A stretch of 64,000 nucleotides of DNA from Allacma fusca (GCA_947179485.1 OX359246.1:57825632-57889631); one strand, 5' to 3'; numbered from the stretch's first letter, positions 38,721 to 50,519 are shown. The notes: generated by a model not told the origin, from the letters alone. A program made the numbers and translations.

Positions 38721-41700
38721 TGGCCACATTTAATTATGCAAGATGGGGGCAGGCCGGATCACTGTTAGATTCCAATGTTTTTTTATTGAATTTACTCCAC
38801 ATCCCATGTATGTATGTATGGGCTACGTGTTCTGGATGTAGGTATATATTATAACTTGACTGGCATGTACACCGACATACACATATTCTATATGAATAAT
38901 TACAAGTAATTACCTGAAGAAAGGTTTAGGAAAATTATACAGGAATGATTATATACAAAACAGTACTGGTAGAGTAGTTCCTTCAAATCCAAACTGCTCC
39001 TCATGCTAATTGCTAGAATCCAGTTTTTTCCGAATGCACATCATACCGAATGTGATTGAGCAATAACTAGGTGATTTCATCACAATTTGTGTTGAATATC
39101 TAAACATATTACAGTTCCACTTCCCCACGATTAGTAATTGCGTCAAAGGGCCATTTTTATTTTTTTTTCTGTTTAGATTCTTTACCATTAAAATCATGTG
39201 GAATTATTTGTATCCATAGGAGATTGCTTATGCCAATTACGGAAACGTTTATAGCGTTAGTGTAAGTAAGTACTTCATTCGTTAAGGTTGTTTAAGCGTC
39301 AGAAGGTTAAGGTGATTTATACATATGGGACATGGGAAATTTCAACACCCTGGAATAGCTGGTTTAGCTTTGATGCTTTGTTATTGCGAATAAAAAAAGT
39401 TATGATAATCGCTAAAAAAAATGGAAAATGTAGCAAAATCTCTCATTGAATTATGGATGCATTGGGCAAACACATGCAATATGCATGCGTTCATGGCGAA
39501 TGAAAAAGCTTACTCATTGTGATGCTGAGACAAGGTGTCATGTCATGTGTGTGCTGTAAGCAAGTTTATTAGGAAGGATAAGAGCTCTATATTTCAGCTT
39601 TGTGAGGAGCATTGGGAGACGTCCATAAATGATGTCTGGAGGGTTGCACTCGTAAATTCAGAATGGACATTCCTGTATTTTGTTTCCTTCATGAGGAACT
39701 GGTTTGGAGGTGATATTGAGAAATATTTTGGATTTTAGAGCAACATTTTCAAATAAACTTCGTGACCTTGAGGTTGTTTTAAAACCTTCGCATTTTTCAG
39801 TGCTCGAGTTTATCCAGGTGTTAAGATCACATATTTGTAAAATATTTGGCTATAATAATTATTGCAATAGTTGACAAATACTTTTGAAATTTCCGTTTCT
39901 ATGCATCTTGGATTCTTAAAAATTTTAATTGTTAGTTTAAAATTGAACTTGTGATGCACTGACTTATTGATGACGTAATGTTGTATAAAGAAAACGTGGA
40001 ATTAAAGCGTCTAAAAGATTTCTAATCTGGCCACGTAGTTCCAACAAAAGCATTCGCAAAATCAGCTGCGCAGTCATGACGTCAGACGAATTACAAGTTG
40101 CCTAGACCTTCCATATGTCCTGAATTCAGCTGATTTGCGAGAAACATACCAGATGACATGATCTGTCATGATATCGTTCTGATTTGATAAAAATATTAAA
40201 ACTGTCACAATACTAATAATAAAACTGTCGAGGAAGTTAACATTCCTGTGATTATACGCTTTTATTTTGATATCGAAAGTGTTGCTATCGCAGCAGGAAA
40301 GAATTAATTAATACTAGAATACATTTTTATTTCATTCTATGAAGATAGTTCAAGAGGCTATTCTAACTTTTGAGACAAATCCAATGTTCAGGTTGCTATT
40401 TACTAGCGTAAGAGTATTATTGCACCAATTATTCAGGTTAGAAGATAATGAGACCAATCAGGTAAATCATCCTAGGTAATCAGGAAATCAGGACATCCTT
40501 CTATGAGCTTGCATTTTATCAACAACGAAATATGTTCTTTTAATCTGCTTGTATTTATTATATTGAACTACATTGAGCATTGATTCTCAAGTTGGTGGTA
40601 GAAACGATAAATATATACATATACTTAAATCTCCCAAGATGTTACAGGTTGTATTACAGGCGGTCATCAGCATAGTGAAAGCAAAACAGAGGCTAACATC
40701 CTGGTCAGATCGGTAATCCCTAAACGATATGATGGATCACCCCTTCAGACGCTACATGCTAGAGTGGAGCCTAAAAATTTCACAATTGTATCAGTTTTTG
40801 TCTCATGCAAAGATTTTTTGAAACTAGACGTAAGCAGAATATTTTGGTATTAAAATTTACATTCTTAATAACAGAAGCTGAATAAACACAGTCTTTCTTC
40901 ATGGAGTATTTATGAAGGTGTACGATTACCACAAACAAATGGTGTGATTTCACAAATTGCATTTTGAGGCCCTTCACGCAGTTCATAAGTAATAGTAGTA
41001 GTAGACCATGCTAAATGTTCTGAAACAAACGCTTGCTTATGTTTATTGCATATCTGAAAAACAAGTAACAATCAATTTATATATGGGCGACCAGTGTCCA
41101 ATTATTTAATATGACGGATGACATTCGCCCGGAGTGATGGAAAGTAATTTTATTTGTCCTTAAAATGAGAATTAACTAACAGGATAGTAGAGGAACATGT
41201 TTTTAAGGGGCCACAAATGAACTTTACTGATATCCAGCGTATGTATATGCAGTCGACATGTAACTCAATTATCAAATTGTGAATTCTCAAAATCACACCT
41301 CCTCACGTGGAGCTTTCGCGCAACAAACGGCAACTGTTTACATCAAAATCGGAAGTGAATAAGATTTTAGAAAGCCGCAAAAACGTATGCACGTAATTGT
41401 TGATATGGTGAACTACGGCAGACAGCCTACTTCGCGATTTAAATTGCATTCATATCGCATCCTAAGACATCGTATCTACATGGGGATGTAGACATTCTAC
41501 TCAACAAGAAGAATGTTTGTGCCGTAATACTCCAATCAGGGATCTGGTGGAAGGTTTACACCATGTAAATGGCAAAGTTACATATTGCTTAACCTAATTG
41601 TATCACAAACATTTATGAAACATTACAGTAATGTTTCCCTGGGACAAGAATGTTTTCTTGTCATTGGTGATAGCCCCGCCAATGGCTTCTAGAATAAATG

Positions 41701-41888
41701 TATATCGACTTCTGTGCCAAGTTCTGCATTGTGTTGCATGTTATTACGCGTGCGTCACAATAAAAGCACTCGTCATTTTAAGGCGTCAACTCATTTCAAA
41801 TAATTAACATCATTTACTCAAGCCACTGGAATTTTTTGTCCAGGGAAAACACTGAACAGGGCGCAAAAGTTATTAAGATTTACCTATA
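38721..41888. other. no gene recognised; probably old transposon debris
   Basis: AT-rich DNA, including a diverged inverted pair TCGCAAAATCAGCTG (40057) and CAGCTGATTTGCGA (40128). The right part, 41.2-41.9 kb, may be the 5' remains of the LINE whose reverse transcriptase lies to the right of the mariner element, but no motif proves it. Confidence 0.4.
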
Positions 41889-43181
41889 CAGAGGATGATT
41901 ACTGATTTTTGAATGTACATACTTTATTAATTTTTGTTTAGTAAAACACGTGTAAGAATATAATGGGTATTTCCCCATGCTCTCCATTAAGTTTAGAAAT
42001 GGTCCGTAGTCGGTGTTTCAATGAATTTATAATTTCGGTGCATTTTTCGAGGGTATCTTTATTACACTCTTCCTTCAGACGTTTCCAGAGCCCATTCATT
42101 GTGGATTCGTTGGTCTTCAAAAGGACCTGTTTTAAATACCTGAACCCGAGAAAGTTCATTTTGGTAGATTTCGGCGACTTCACCGGGATTTCAGGATTCT
42201 CTATACGCGTTTATTCCAGTCTTCGGCTTCAACTCTCCCGGGTAGGCCTACATTTACCGGGCAGTATGGGCCCTGGCGGCTTCGTGGTGCACGAAAACTT
42301 TGGAAGCACCTTCCCCGTAGATCTTGCCTACACCGTCTTCAAGTAAGGGCTTCAAAACATTGGACATATAGTGGGCCAAATTAATTTTCACGTTGTGAGG
42401 AACATTCATAAGGGGAAGGACTCCCCGACCGGTCATTGCTCCAACGATCATCATTTCACCGAATCTTCCCCCGCGTTGTAGCACCAAGTTCACAGGGACA
42501 GAACTCTCCTTGGTGTCTTAATTTCGGGTTCTCCGTTGCAGTCATTCAAAAGGAAGGAGTCCTCGTCTAAATTAACTACAAACTCAGACCGGTGACCCGC
42601 CAGATGTTTCTCATACGGCTTCCGGGAGTTAGTTTTTCGGTTTTAATATGCGCTCCCGTTAGATGGCGAACACTCGTTTTCCAACACGTTAGCATCAATG
42701 TATTCTTTTATGATTTTGCACACCAACGGCTGAGACATATTTAGCTTTCAGGCAATATCCCGTTGAGTCCTACGATTGACCCCTGATGACATCCGGTCCA
42801 CTTTCGGAAAATATCCGGATTTCTGATTTTCTTTGGATAACTATTCTTGGCCTGTTGTAGTCCTTTTGAAGCATCACGGCTAGTTTTTCCAATATTACGG
42901 ATAACATGGTACACTGTAGGCAACGAAACGTTCGTAACTTGGTCATTTAATAATCGAGTGACCTCGGCAGGCGACCTTTTATCCTTGGAAAAGGCCAAAA
43001 TGACAGCTCGAAGTTCTTTTGTGATCTTAGCACACATTTTACGAGCGATCACAACGAAAGTTTGCATACTTGTGGATAAGGCCATGGTTAACAAGTGTGC
43101 CAAGTTTTACTAACCGGAAATTATCCGGTGATAAGTTATGGCGCGCAAGATGGTCTTTCAAAAATCAGTAATCATCCTCTG
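41889..43181 (-). mobile_element. Tc1/mariner element, complete ends, decayed transposase (1293 bp)
   Basis: The ends are perfect 25-bp inverted repeats beginning CAGAGGATGATTACTG, at 41889-41913 and 43157-43181, flanked by TA (in fact TATA on both sides). The transposase runs on the minus strand. The perfect ends with a broken gene suggest an insertion of moderate age. Confidence 0.92.
41938..43103 (-). pseudogene. mariner-family transposase pseudogene
   Basis: On the minus strand the N-terminal helix-turn-helix part runs from 43103 (or the internal ATG at 43085) to about 42741. A segment VVNLDEDSFLLNDCNGEPE follows near 42585, then RGVLPLMNVPHNVKIN and SKVFVHHEAARAHTA (42493-42254), and YLKQVLLK...GLWKRLKEE...HRLRTISKLNGEH (42183-41938). 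These are mariner blocks in order but in more than one frame, with a stop after LSL near 42490 and shifts between blocks. At the second catalytic position HHE replaces the usual HHD, and the third acidic site (usually SPDLNPLD) reads SPKSTKMNFLG. It cannot be active. Confidence 0.88.
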
Positions 43182-43185
43182 TATA

Positions 43186-43316
43186 TCAAATCATACTTTA
43201 CATAAAAGCACAAACAAGGACAATCATGGATACATAGAATATACTAACATACTGTCTGGTGTACTACAAGGAGAGCCTCCTACTTTGTTTAATCTGTATA
43301 TAGATAATTTTTTTTA
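43186..43316 (+). pseudogene. LINE reverse-transcriptase fragment, part 1
   Basis: ILSGVLQGEPPTLFNLYIDNF (about 43249-43311) matches reverse-transcriptase motif 4 of non-LTR elements (GVxQGxxLSPxLFNLYIxD). A stop lies upstream in this frame. The mariner element ends immediately to the left and a pogo remnant begins to the right, so the LINE is broken by both. Confidence 0.75.
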
Positions 43317-44549
43317 AAAAACCGTAAGAAACCCAAAGATGCCCCCTAGCAACTTTAAACATTAGCCTAAACCCAGGCTATCTTTAGAGGTCCGGTTACC
43401 TTTAGGAGCCGGTCATCTCTACTAAGCATAAAGGTGTAAATTACAAAATATTCATAAATGATTTTAATATTTAATTTTATTCGACGATAACAAATGTAAC
43501 ATCATTCTGATTCAGACGAATCACCCATTATGTCACTAGAGTAAATAACCGTTTCGTTATTCAAAAGTTCGTCTTCGTCTTCATCTGCAATTTCAATAAT
43601 TTTCCTCTGCAATAAATTGTGATTGCCTCGGTAATTAACCAGAATGTCCCAACCCGCTTAGCAAGGCTTTCCGACTTTAATGCATACAATTTGCTGTCTT
43701 CACTTCCATTAGTAGCGTGTGTTAGTGCACACGTCTTAAATGATTTTTTCATCAAGTCTTCCGGAATTGATTTCCACGCGTCTTTCACTCACGAAGACAA
43801 TAATTGACGAGATGGTGCTTTCAAATTTCCGCCGCTAGTGTACTCCGCATCATCGTCACCCGCAATCCATGCATCGTAGAAGTCTCGTAGTAACTTCGCT
43901 TAAAATGGTTTGTTCCATGATACATCAGACGCCTGAAAATATTTGGTACGTACGACGGGGATGACAGCCAGCTGTGTTTGCTTTCTTCTAATATACATTT
44001 ACTGTGGTTGCTATATGACACTTGTAAGAATTCCAAACCAGTAGTCGCTTCTTAAATCCAAATTTGCCGTAAACTGTCCACCTAGTCTTTAGTTAGCTCC
44101 ATGTTCATCCATTCGTTCTTGCTAGTTGCCACTGTTATTCCTAAATTGTACGTAAAATTTAATGGCCAGTTTAAAATAATTTCTTACTTAAGTGATGAAA
44201 CAACGCGTACACAAGAATTCGCTTTAAAATAATTTGGGCGGAAATATTACCAGACAAATCTTTCATTGCTTTAACTTTTCGGATGCATCCCGTAAACAAA
44301 ACTCATGGCTTTAGTTTCGTTCCATCTCATTTTGCTGCCAAGATTACAGTGGCATGTGCCTTTTCATTTATAGTGGATTTTATTGATATGCTACGAGTTC
44401 CTACTTGGTAAATTGTTGTGTTTGAGATAATGTCAAACCATACGCTAGTCTCTTCATGTCGACAATATCTTGGTCGTCAAATCAATGTTTCTCGCGAAGC
44501 GGGGAGACGTATCCTACAAACGAAACAAGTTTTTCACACAATGATTAAA
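43317..44549 (-). mobile_element. pogo/Tigger-type DNA transposon remnant inserted in the LINE
   Basis: On the minus strand one frame reads LAVIPVVRTKYFQASDVSWNKPF ... LRDFYDAWIAGDDDAEYTSGGNLKAPSR ... VKDAWKSIPEDLMKKSFKTCALTHATNGSED (about 43990-43690), with two stops. This is the C-terminal half of the DDE domain of pogo/Tigger transposases (usual P.DVSVNKPFK and W..IP.D.I.KSFK.CG). The N-terminal half is too decayed to read. I could not find its terminal repeats, so the borders are set by the LINE pieces. Confidence 0.75.
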
Positions 44550-44760
44550 TGAATTATTGAAATATTAATTCTACTTTATGCTGACGATATTCGCAACTAT
44601 TCCATTCGTGGAATGCCAACACCAAATCGATTTGAAACGCCTAACTTGTGTATCAATAGGATAAACTTTGACATGACTCTTGATTTTCAATTTGCTCGGG
44701 TGATTTTAAAAATACTGAATTTTTATGCAAAAGTAAATTAGTACTCAGAAGCGATTTTTT
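44550..44760 (+). pseudogene. LINE reverse-transcriptase fragment, part 2 (YADD box)
   Basis: IIEILILLYADDIRNYS at about 44553-44603 is the catalytic YADD motif of reverse transcriptase; the aspartates are at 44583-44588. In a whole element this lies 20-40 residues after motif 4, but here more than 1.2 kb separates them, filled by a pogo-type remnant. LINE-derived sequence may continue to about 45000. Confidence 0.75.
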
Positions 44761-45350
44761 GAATGTAACAAGCTGTACGTGAACCAGAGTAATTATATTA
44801 AATGCTATATTGGATATCTGAAACAAATTGGGGACAATTCCCTAGTATCAAAACACATGCAGCAAAAAGTCATCCTTTTGCAAGCGTTTTACAGGGAAAT
44901 ATTATCAACTTCCCTTTAATACAAGCTGTTAGAGGGAATGTTCCATATATTAATGTAAAGGGAAGGTCGAACAAACTAAATGCAATTATAATATAGAAAT
45001 AACTTTTTAACTATAATGTTTAAAAATATCTTAACCAATCCGGAGTATTTACAAATCCATATCTACTCTGGTTATCAAAACGTCCACCTGAATAAAGAGT
45101 AAATAATTAATATTATATTATCACTATAATGCAACCACGTATATCAGTACTAAAATCATTGTTACAAATAATCGCTTTGCGATTATTTAAGGCTGTCGCG
45201 TAGGTCGGCGTAAACTACGACCATTTCTCCGTACTACCTTTATTGTATTACAGGGTCGTTCGTACATCCTTGGAAAGGTATTTTGGTAACTTTTAGAGCG
45301 CTTACAGAATTGTTAAATATTTTGGCAGTGTTGCAAACAATGGCACTCGG

Positions 45351-46282
45351 ATGGTTTGGCTGTTCCGCAAGCAAAAATACCTCCGCAAATACCTTCTGAA
45401 GTTGTTCGTGGTAACACTGGACGAAACATACTTTTTCATATGTGACTTCAATTCTGAGACGGATCTTTTACACACAGGATACAAAGTGTCCCATAAAACC
45501 TGTGGTACAACGAAGAGAAATGTTAGGGGACAAGATTATGGTAGTAGGAGCTATGACAGGCACATTCTTTAGAATAGGTCCCGACAAATACACATTCCCA
45601 TCTATATACAAACCAATATCTTGACAGTGCTGTAATACAGGAGATCTAGACTCAGTTAAGCACATGTTATTAAAATGTCCAATTAATAGTAAACAACACA
45701 TTGTTGCTCCATATAGGCTACACTTTAATCATAATAACAGAGACGAAATGTTAGACGTTCTCATGATGCTAGAAAAGTTTTTAAGGAGAAGAGAATTCCT
45801 TAGTGACTGTACATAACAAAGTTGCAAATGAATTTGTAAAATCCTTAACATAAAGTAACTGTAACATCATTATAAGGAGAATCGAACGATTATTGTACCC
45901 CGAATGTTTTTGTGCATCATGATGCGGCTAGCTCTCACACAGCTGGGCATACCCGGGCATTTGCGGAGGAGCTGAAGAGGAAAGCCGGAAATACAATTGT
46001 CGGTAATTCGGAGATACCCGTAAAGTCACCTGACACCAGCCCTTCTTGGATTTGAAGCTTTGAGAAAGACACTTGCAAAAACATGGGTATCATCCATGGC
46101 AGGGCTCTGGAAACGGTTACGAGAGGAGTGGAGCAAGACCACCCCTGATAAGTGCATTGACGTCTACGCAGCATGGAAACGTATACTCCGGACCTGCCAT
46201 AAAAGACAGCGAACACATTGAAAACACCAAAAATATACATAGACGTGTATTATTCCCCAAAAAAGTCCCAATGAATAAATAA
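45351..46282 (+). pseudogene. mariner-family transposase pseudogene, second copy
   Basis: Plus-strand blocks: VVTLDETYFFICDFNSETDLLHTGY (first catalytic aspartate region, 45411-45485), KIMVVGAMTG (about 45534-45563), PNVFVHHDAASSHTAGHTRAF (from 45899) and IPVKSPDTSP, then GLWKRLREEWS and EHIENTKNIHRR (to about 46250). The second catalytic aspartate is kept (HHD). About 45 residues expected between GAMTG and VFVHHD are missing and replaced by LINE-derived sequence. Several frame changes are present. Confidence 0.8.
45574..45816 (+). pseudogene. LINE 3'-end fragment inside the second mariner element
   Basis: The frame reads CCNTGDLDSVKHMLLKCP from 45628, a CCHC-type pattern like that at the C-terminus of many non-LTR retrotransposons, followed by a lysine/arginine-rich tail and a TAA at 45814. 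One stop lies just before the cysteines. A 5'-truncated LINE insertion is the simplest reading. The family could not be named. Confidence 0.6.
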
Positions 46283-46504
46283 GGCTGCCCAAGCTTCTGC
46301 GAACGACCCTGTATGTTGAACTCATTTCAAATATTCCCGTTACAAATTTAAAAAATAGTGTTACTAGTACGGACTGGCATTCGCATAAAAATCTCATTGA
46401 AATCGGTCGAAAAGTTCGGAAAATTCTTTGTCTACGTACGAACACTTGAAACGATTTCAACCAATAACGAAATCATCCAAAGAATTATCCTAAAACATGT
46501 TCAC

Positions 46505-46690
46505 AAAAATGTTGTACTTGAACCTGACCCTGAATTATGGATACTTGAATTTTTCAAACCTACACCCTTACCTGTACCTGAACACCCAAGTTAAATTTTC
46601 CTGGGCCTGTACCCAATCTAAGTCGGGAGGAAAAAGTACCTGTACCCAGAATGTACCCAAAACGTATCTGCACCCGAGTATATTCTAAAA
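46505..46690. repeat. GGTAC-rich segment related to the neighbouring hAT-type element
   Basis: Read on the minus strand, this holds the same vocabulary as the ends of the 46998-47917 element (TTTTGGGTACATTCTGGGTA, CAGGTACAGGTAAGG). It is probably a fragment or an end of a second copy. I do not see its termini. Confidence 0.5.
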
Positions 46691-46997
46691 TTACGTGGAA
46701 CTACCGGGATATTTAAAAAAGATTATAGTTATATTACTTTCGGATTGAATGCAGCTTAAATATTTTACATTTGTTTTGATGTATTATTCTTCGCATCAAA
46801 CAACTGCAGTAAAACAAATACTGGAATCAATAATCTTCATAATCGGGTTGACGTGAGAAAAAACTGCGCTCCCGCCGTTGGCAATCGTATTTTCAGAGTA
46901 CTGGTACACACTAAGAGCCTTGTACAATAAGTACAGTGAAATTTAAGTAATTGCTTTATATGGAAAATAGAGGTCGACAATTAAATGTTATTCGGAT

Positions 46998-47917
46998 CAG
47001 TGCATCGCATGGGTACGGGTAGTACCCGAGTATTTGGGTACAGGTACAGGTCCAGGTCCGAAATGGGTACTCTGTTTAAGTACCCAAACTGAATGGGTAC
47101 TTTATGGGTACTAGCTATATGTACCCACATTTTGGGTACAAAACCAGGTGTTGGGTACGGGTACAAACTTGGAATTTTTTGGGTTGTACCTGACAGGAAC
47201 AGGTACAAGCTTCCAATATACATGGACCTGACAAATTAATAACAAACAGAAATCCATCTTACGAGGTGCAGTATGTAACTCTCTCTCCTACCTACATGTT
47301 GATTATGATATTCAGCGTGTTTTCAGGAGTGCGTCGTAATTTTTGAAAAATAATACGGTTATTCAATAGAGATGGTTGACTTAGCACAACGTGCCAGCAA
47401 TATCAGTAAGTACGTGTAATTACAGATTCCACATGTGATTCAGTAAAAATCGTGTTAAATGATATTGTGGTTATGGATGATGTCGTAGAAGTGGAAGATT
47501 TAATTGGAGATGGAAATACCGCAGATGGTATAGAAGTTATAGTTCCATTAATATGTATAGTATTGCAGAAATTATGACGAGGCAGAATTTTTTGTAGCTT
47601 GTAATTGCTGTGATGTAAATCATCGAATGTCATCATATCGAATCTTTTACAGTAATTGTTTTTAAAGTACCTGATTGGGTACAGGTACGTAGGAAAATGT
47701 TTCAGGTACAGGTCCATATATTGGGTATATTTTCGGTATGGGGAAAATTCAGGTCCAGGTACGCACCACTTGCAAAATAATCAGGTCCAGGTACCAAGAT
47801 TTATTTAATGGGTACTTTTATTCAGGTACGGGTTTGGGTACGATGTTTGCCGGTACCCACTATTTGGGTCTAGGTTCAGGTCCAGGTACACCATTTCTGT
47901 ACCTATGCGATGCACTG
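46998..47917. mobile_element. hAT-type non-autonomous element with 8-bp target duplication ATTCGGAT (920 bp)
   Basis: The two ends read CAGTGCATCGCATGGGTAC and, reverse-complemented, CAGTGCATCGCATAGGTAC: one mismatch in 19. ATTCGGAT flanks it on both sides (46990-46997 and 47918-47925). The outer 200 bp or so on each side is a dense array of GGGTACAGGTAC/CAGGTCCAGGTAC words. The centre has no transposase frame that I recognise. Confidence 0.92.
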
Positions 47918-47929
47918 ATTCGGATATTA

Positions 47930-48062
47930 CTATTATCTTTGAAGTACCTGAATGTTCATGAACTTTACGTTCAGGTGCACGCATTTATCCAGTGTTACCC
48001 ATACCTGAGGTGTTTTACGTAAAAGAATGTTTTTGTACCTGTAACCATACCTGCAAAATTTG
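47930..48062. repeat. second GGTAC-rich flank segment
   Basis: GAAGTACCTGAATG, GTTCAGGTGCACG, CCCATACCTGAGG and GTACCTGTAACC follow the right target duplication of the hAT-type element. Together with 46505-46690 this suggests that the element inserted inside an older relative. Confidence 0.4.
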
Positions 48063-49014
48063 AAATTATTCTTCAAGGAAGTTATTGACCACAACAATAT
48101 CCCTTTCTACAGGATTGTGCCCTTACAAAGACCCGACAACGTCTGTTAGACAACAGAATTGACATTTTCAGGAATTCAAAATGACCAAAGTCGCGGGTCG
48201 AATTCCGAAATTTCCCAACAACGACGCCACAAGAAGCTAATTCAACAAAATGATAACTCAGTTTTTTGAAAAAACGATAAATAACAAGGATGGATTCTGC
48301 GGGCCATATCCACGAACACTGGACAAAGTTTGAAATGCTAAAGGGGAACTAGCATTTCACTAAATTGATTTTTTATTATTTACCTATTTTCTTCCTATCC
48401 GCAAATAAATTCTGCACAAAAACACATTGAATAAATAAATTACCTTACTTACAATTATAAGAAAAATATATTTATAATATAATTATTTCGTTTACGAATA
48501 ATTTGTGTAACACTCCTAGATATTAAAAAACATTTGATAGTCACTTTTATTGACAACTGTGTATACACATATGTACGTACATCATATTTTACATCACAGT
48601 TTGAACTTTTTTTAAAACTAACCTTGAATTAAATTCTCGTAACATCCCATTAGCTTTACATGCGCTAAAATTTGGAAAACGTTTACAATTGAATTGACAT
48701 TTACACTATTGGCCTAAATACGAGAGATCTATCAGTCCATACAATAGTCAATGGAATGTAAATAACAGTTAAAACGTTAGGTAGCGCAAGCATTACCTTC
48801 CCATTTTAATGCACATTTATTTTTGCAGTTTTGTAAATACGCCTTTCTATATTTTCCGAGGTCAAGCAGATGTCCCAATGGCCCCCAGAAAAAATTTTCC
48901 ACGGACTTTCCCCCTATAATCTCTACCCTTTAAAAAACTTGGACTTTTTGCCTTGTCTCACTCGAGAATTTCGACAGCTATCCCGTCACACACAACCAGA
49001 CAAGCAGACACTAG

Positions 49015-49880
49015 CAAAGATGGGCAACTGGTTTTCCTCGCCTGAAACCTTACCTCTACAATGTAATCTCGATTTTTCTTCCTAATACCCTTTCTAAACC
49101 GGACTTTTGCTGATTTCCTTTTTCCTAAAAATGGCCATATAATTGCCCTTCCTATTTCCTTGTCAGATTATTAAATTGCCTAGTAGGGCCTAAAATGCCT
49201 AGTTCAGTCTGAACTGCCTTTGTTCAGCCTTAGTTGGTTGGGTATGCCTTTGCTACTTTGGTCAAAATTGTACATTTCTTTACGAATAGCGTTGAGAAAC
49301 AATATACATTAACATAAGCGGGTAAATATGATAATTGTAATCATTTAAAATGTATATTGTACATAGACGAACACATGATAAGTTCCAAGTTTGGATTGAT
49401 TTTCTGGAAGATATATTTTAACGTTAGCAGTATTCAGAATATTAATGTACTAAAAATAAACCCTGTTCACAGCACACCATGAAATCTACGGAAACACCGA
49501 ATCTAGAAGTCTAACTATTAGTGGGGTCCATATGGCTGGAATTTCTTCAGTTTATTTTTGCCTATGTCGTTTCTTCAACGTTATACGGCCCAATACAAAT
49601 AAGTAGCAGAAATCATACAAACCAGTTTCATCTCTTGCCGCTGGTTGGCATCAAATATGTCTTCCCGGTAGTCCTTCCTAGGATCCTTCCAATTCCCTCA
49701 CCCTTCCTATGAACTTGCCTATTATTTTACATATTCTTAGCCTTCCTATTCTATTTCCTAGTTTTGACATAAATTCTACAACCTTCCTAGTTCCTTTCCT
49801 AAAAACCTATCCGTTTTGCTTTCCTTCCTTCCTAGTTGCCTTTTTACAAGGCCTAGTTTCAGGCGAGGTGCCCATCTTTG
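49015..49880. mobile_element. hAT-type non-autonomous element with 8-bp target duplication GACACTAG (866 bp)
   Basis: The left end CAAAGATGGGCA and the reverse-complemented right end CAAAGATGGGCA are identical over 12 bp. CTCGCCTGAAAC is then shared at both ends after a 10-bp length difference. GACACTAG flanks both sides (49007-49014 and 49881-49888). The inside repeats CCTAGT, TTTCCTA and CCTTCCTA words. No transposase frame is present. Confidence 0.92.
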
Positions 49881-50519
49881 GACACTAGCATTAATAACAG
49901 CCACTATTGCTTCCCTTCACCCCTAACCGGCAACGCAAAGGTCTTTAGTTTAACTAGCACTGCACAGCCAGCATTTGCTGGCTCAGAAAGGCAGATGTAA
50001 ATAGGGAAGGCAGTGAAGTTGAATGCAATAGCTAGCTGCGCATAGCTATGGTCGTCTATACAGCTAGAGCGCGCGAATATTTGATTCTTACCATCACCTT
50101 CACTTTCACTATCACTATCACTATCACTATCCACTCCTTCAAATTAGAAGAGAGGATACTATAATTCCCTGCTATATTTCCACAAACCCTCCATTCAAAA
50201 GACACCTAGATTAAAAACTACAATCATATCATTAAGTCATCTTCAAGTCCTTGCATCTTCATCTGCCTTAAAACTTCATAGTCCTCCAATTAAAAGCATT
50301 CTTGCGTATCCCTAAGTCATTCCAAACCACATTTATTTAATGCGCCTCTTTTTTATTTAAAAAAAACACCCTAAATTAAGGAAATGGATTTTCGTAAATC
50401 TCCCTGCAAGGTCATTATCAATTTTTCATCCTGGACCTTAAGTTTCTACAGGGAATTCGTCACTCCTTTCAAAAATTCCCTTTTGGAAACAAGGTCACAA
50501 AATTGGACAATTCCCATTT

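Larger units (their letters stand above)
45251..46311 (+). mobile_element. second Tc1/mariner element, interrupted by a LINE fragment (1061 bp)
   Basis: CAGGGTCGTTCG at 45251-45262 and its reverse complement at 46300-46311 are the ends, flanked by TA (45249-45250 and 46312-46313). The transposase is on the plus strand. Its ends differ from those of the first mariner element, so it is another subfamily. Confidence 0.85.

Noticed and set aside
47403-48022. Frames of about 100 codons in the 47-48 kb region
   Set aside because: They lie within or across the ends of the hAT-type element and consist of repeated GT/YP-type residues encoded by its GGTAC words.
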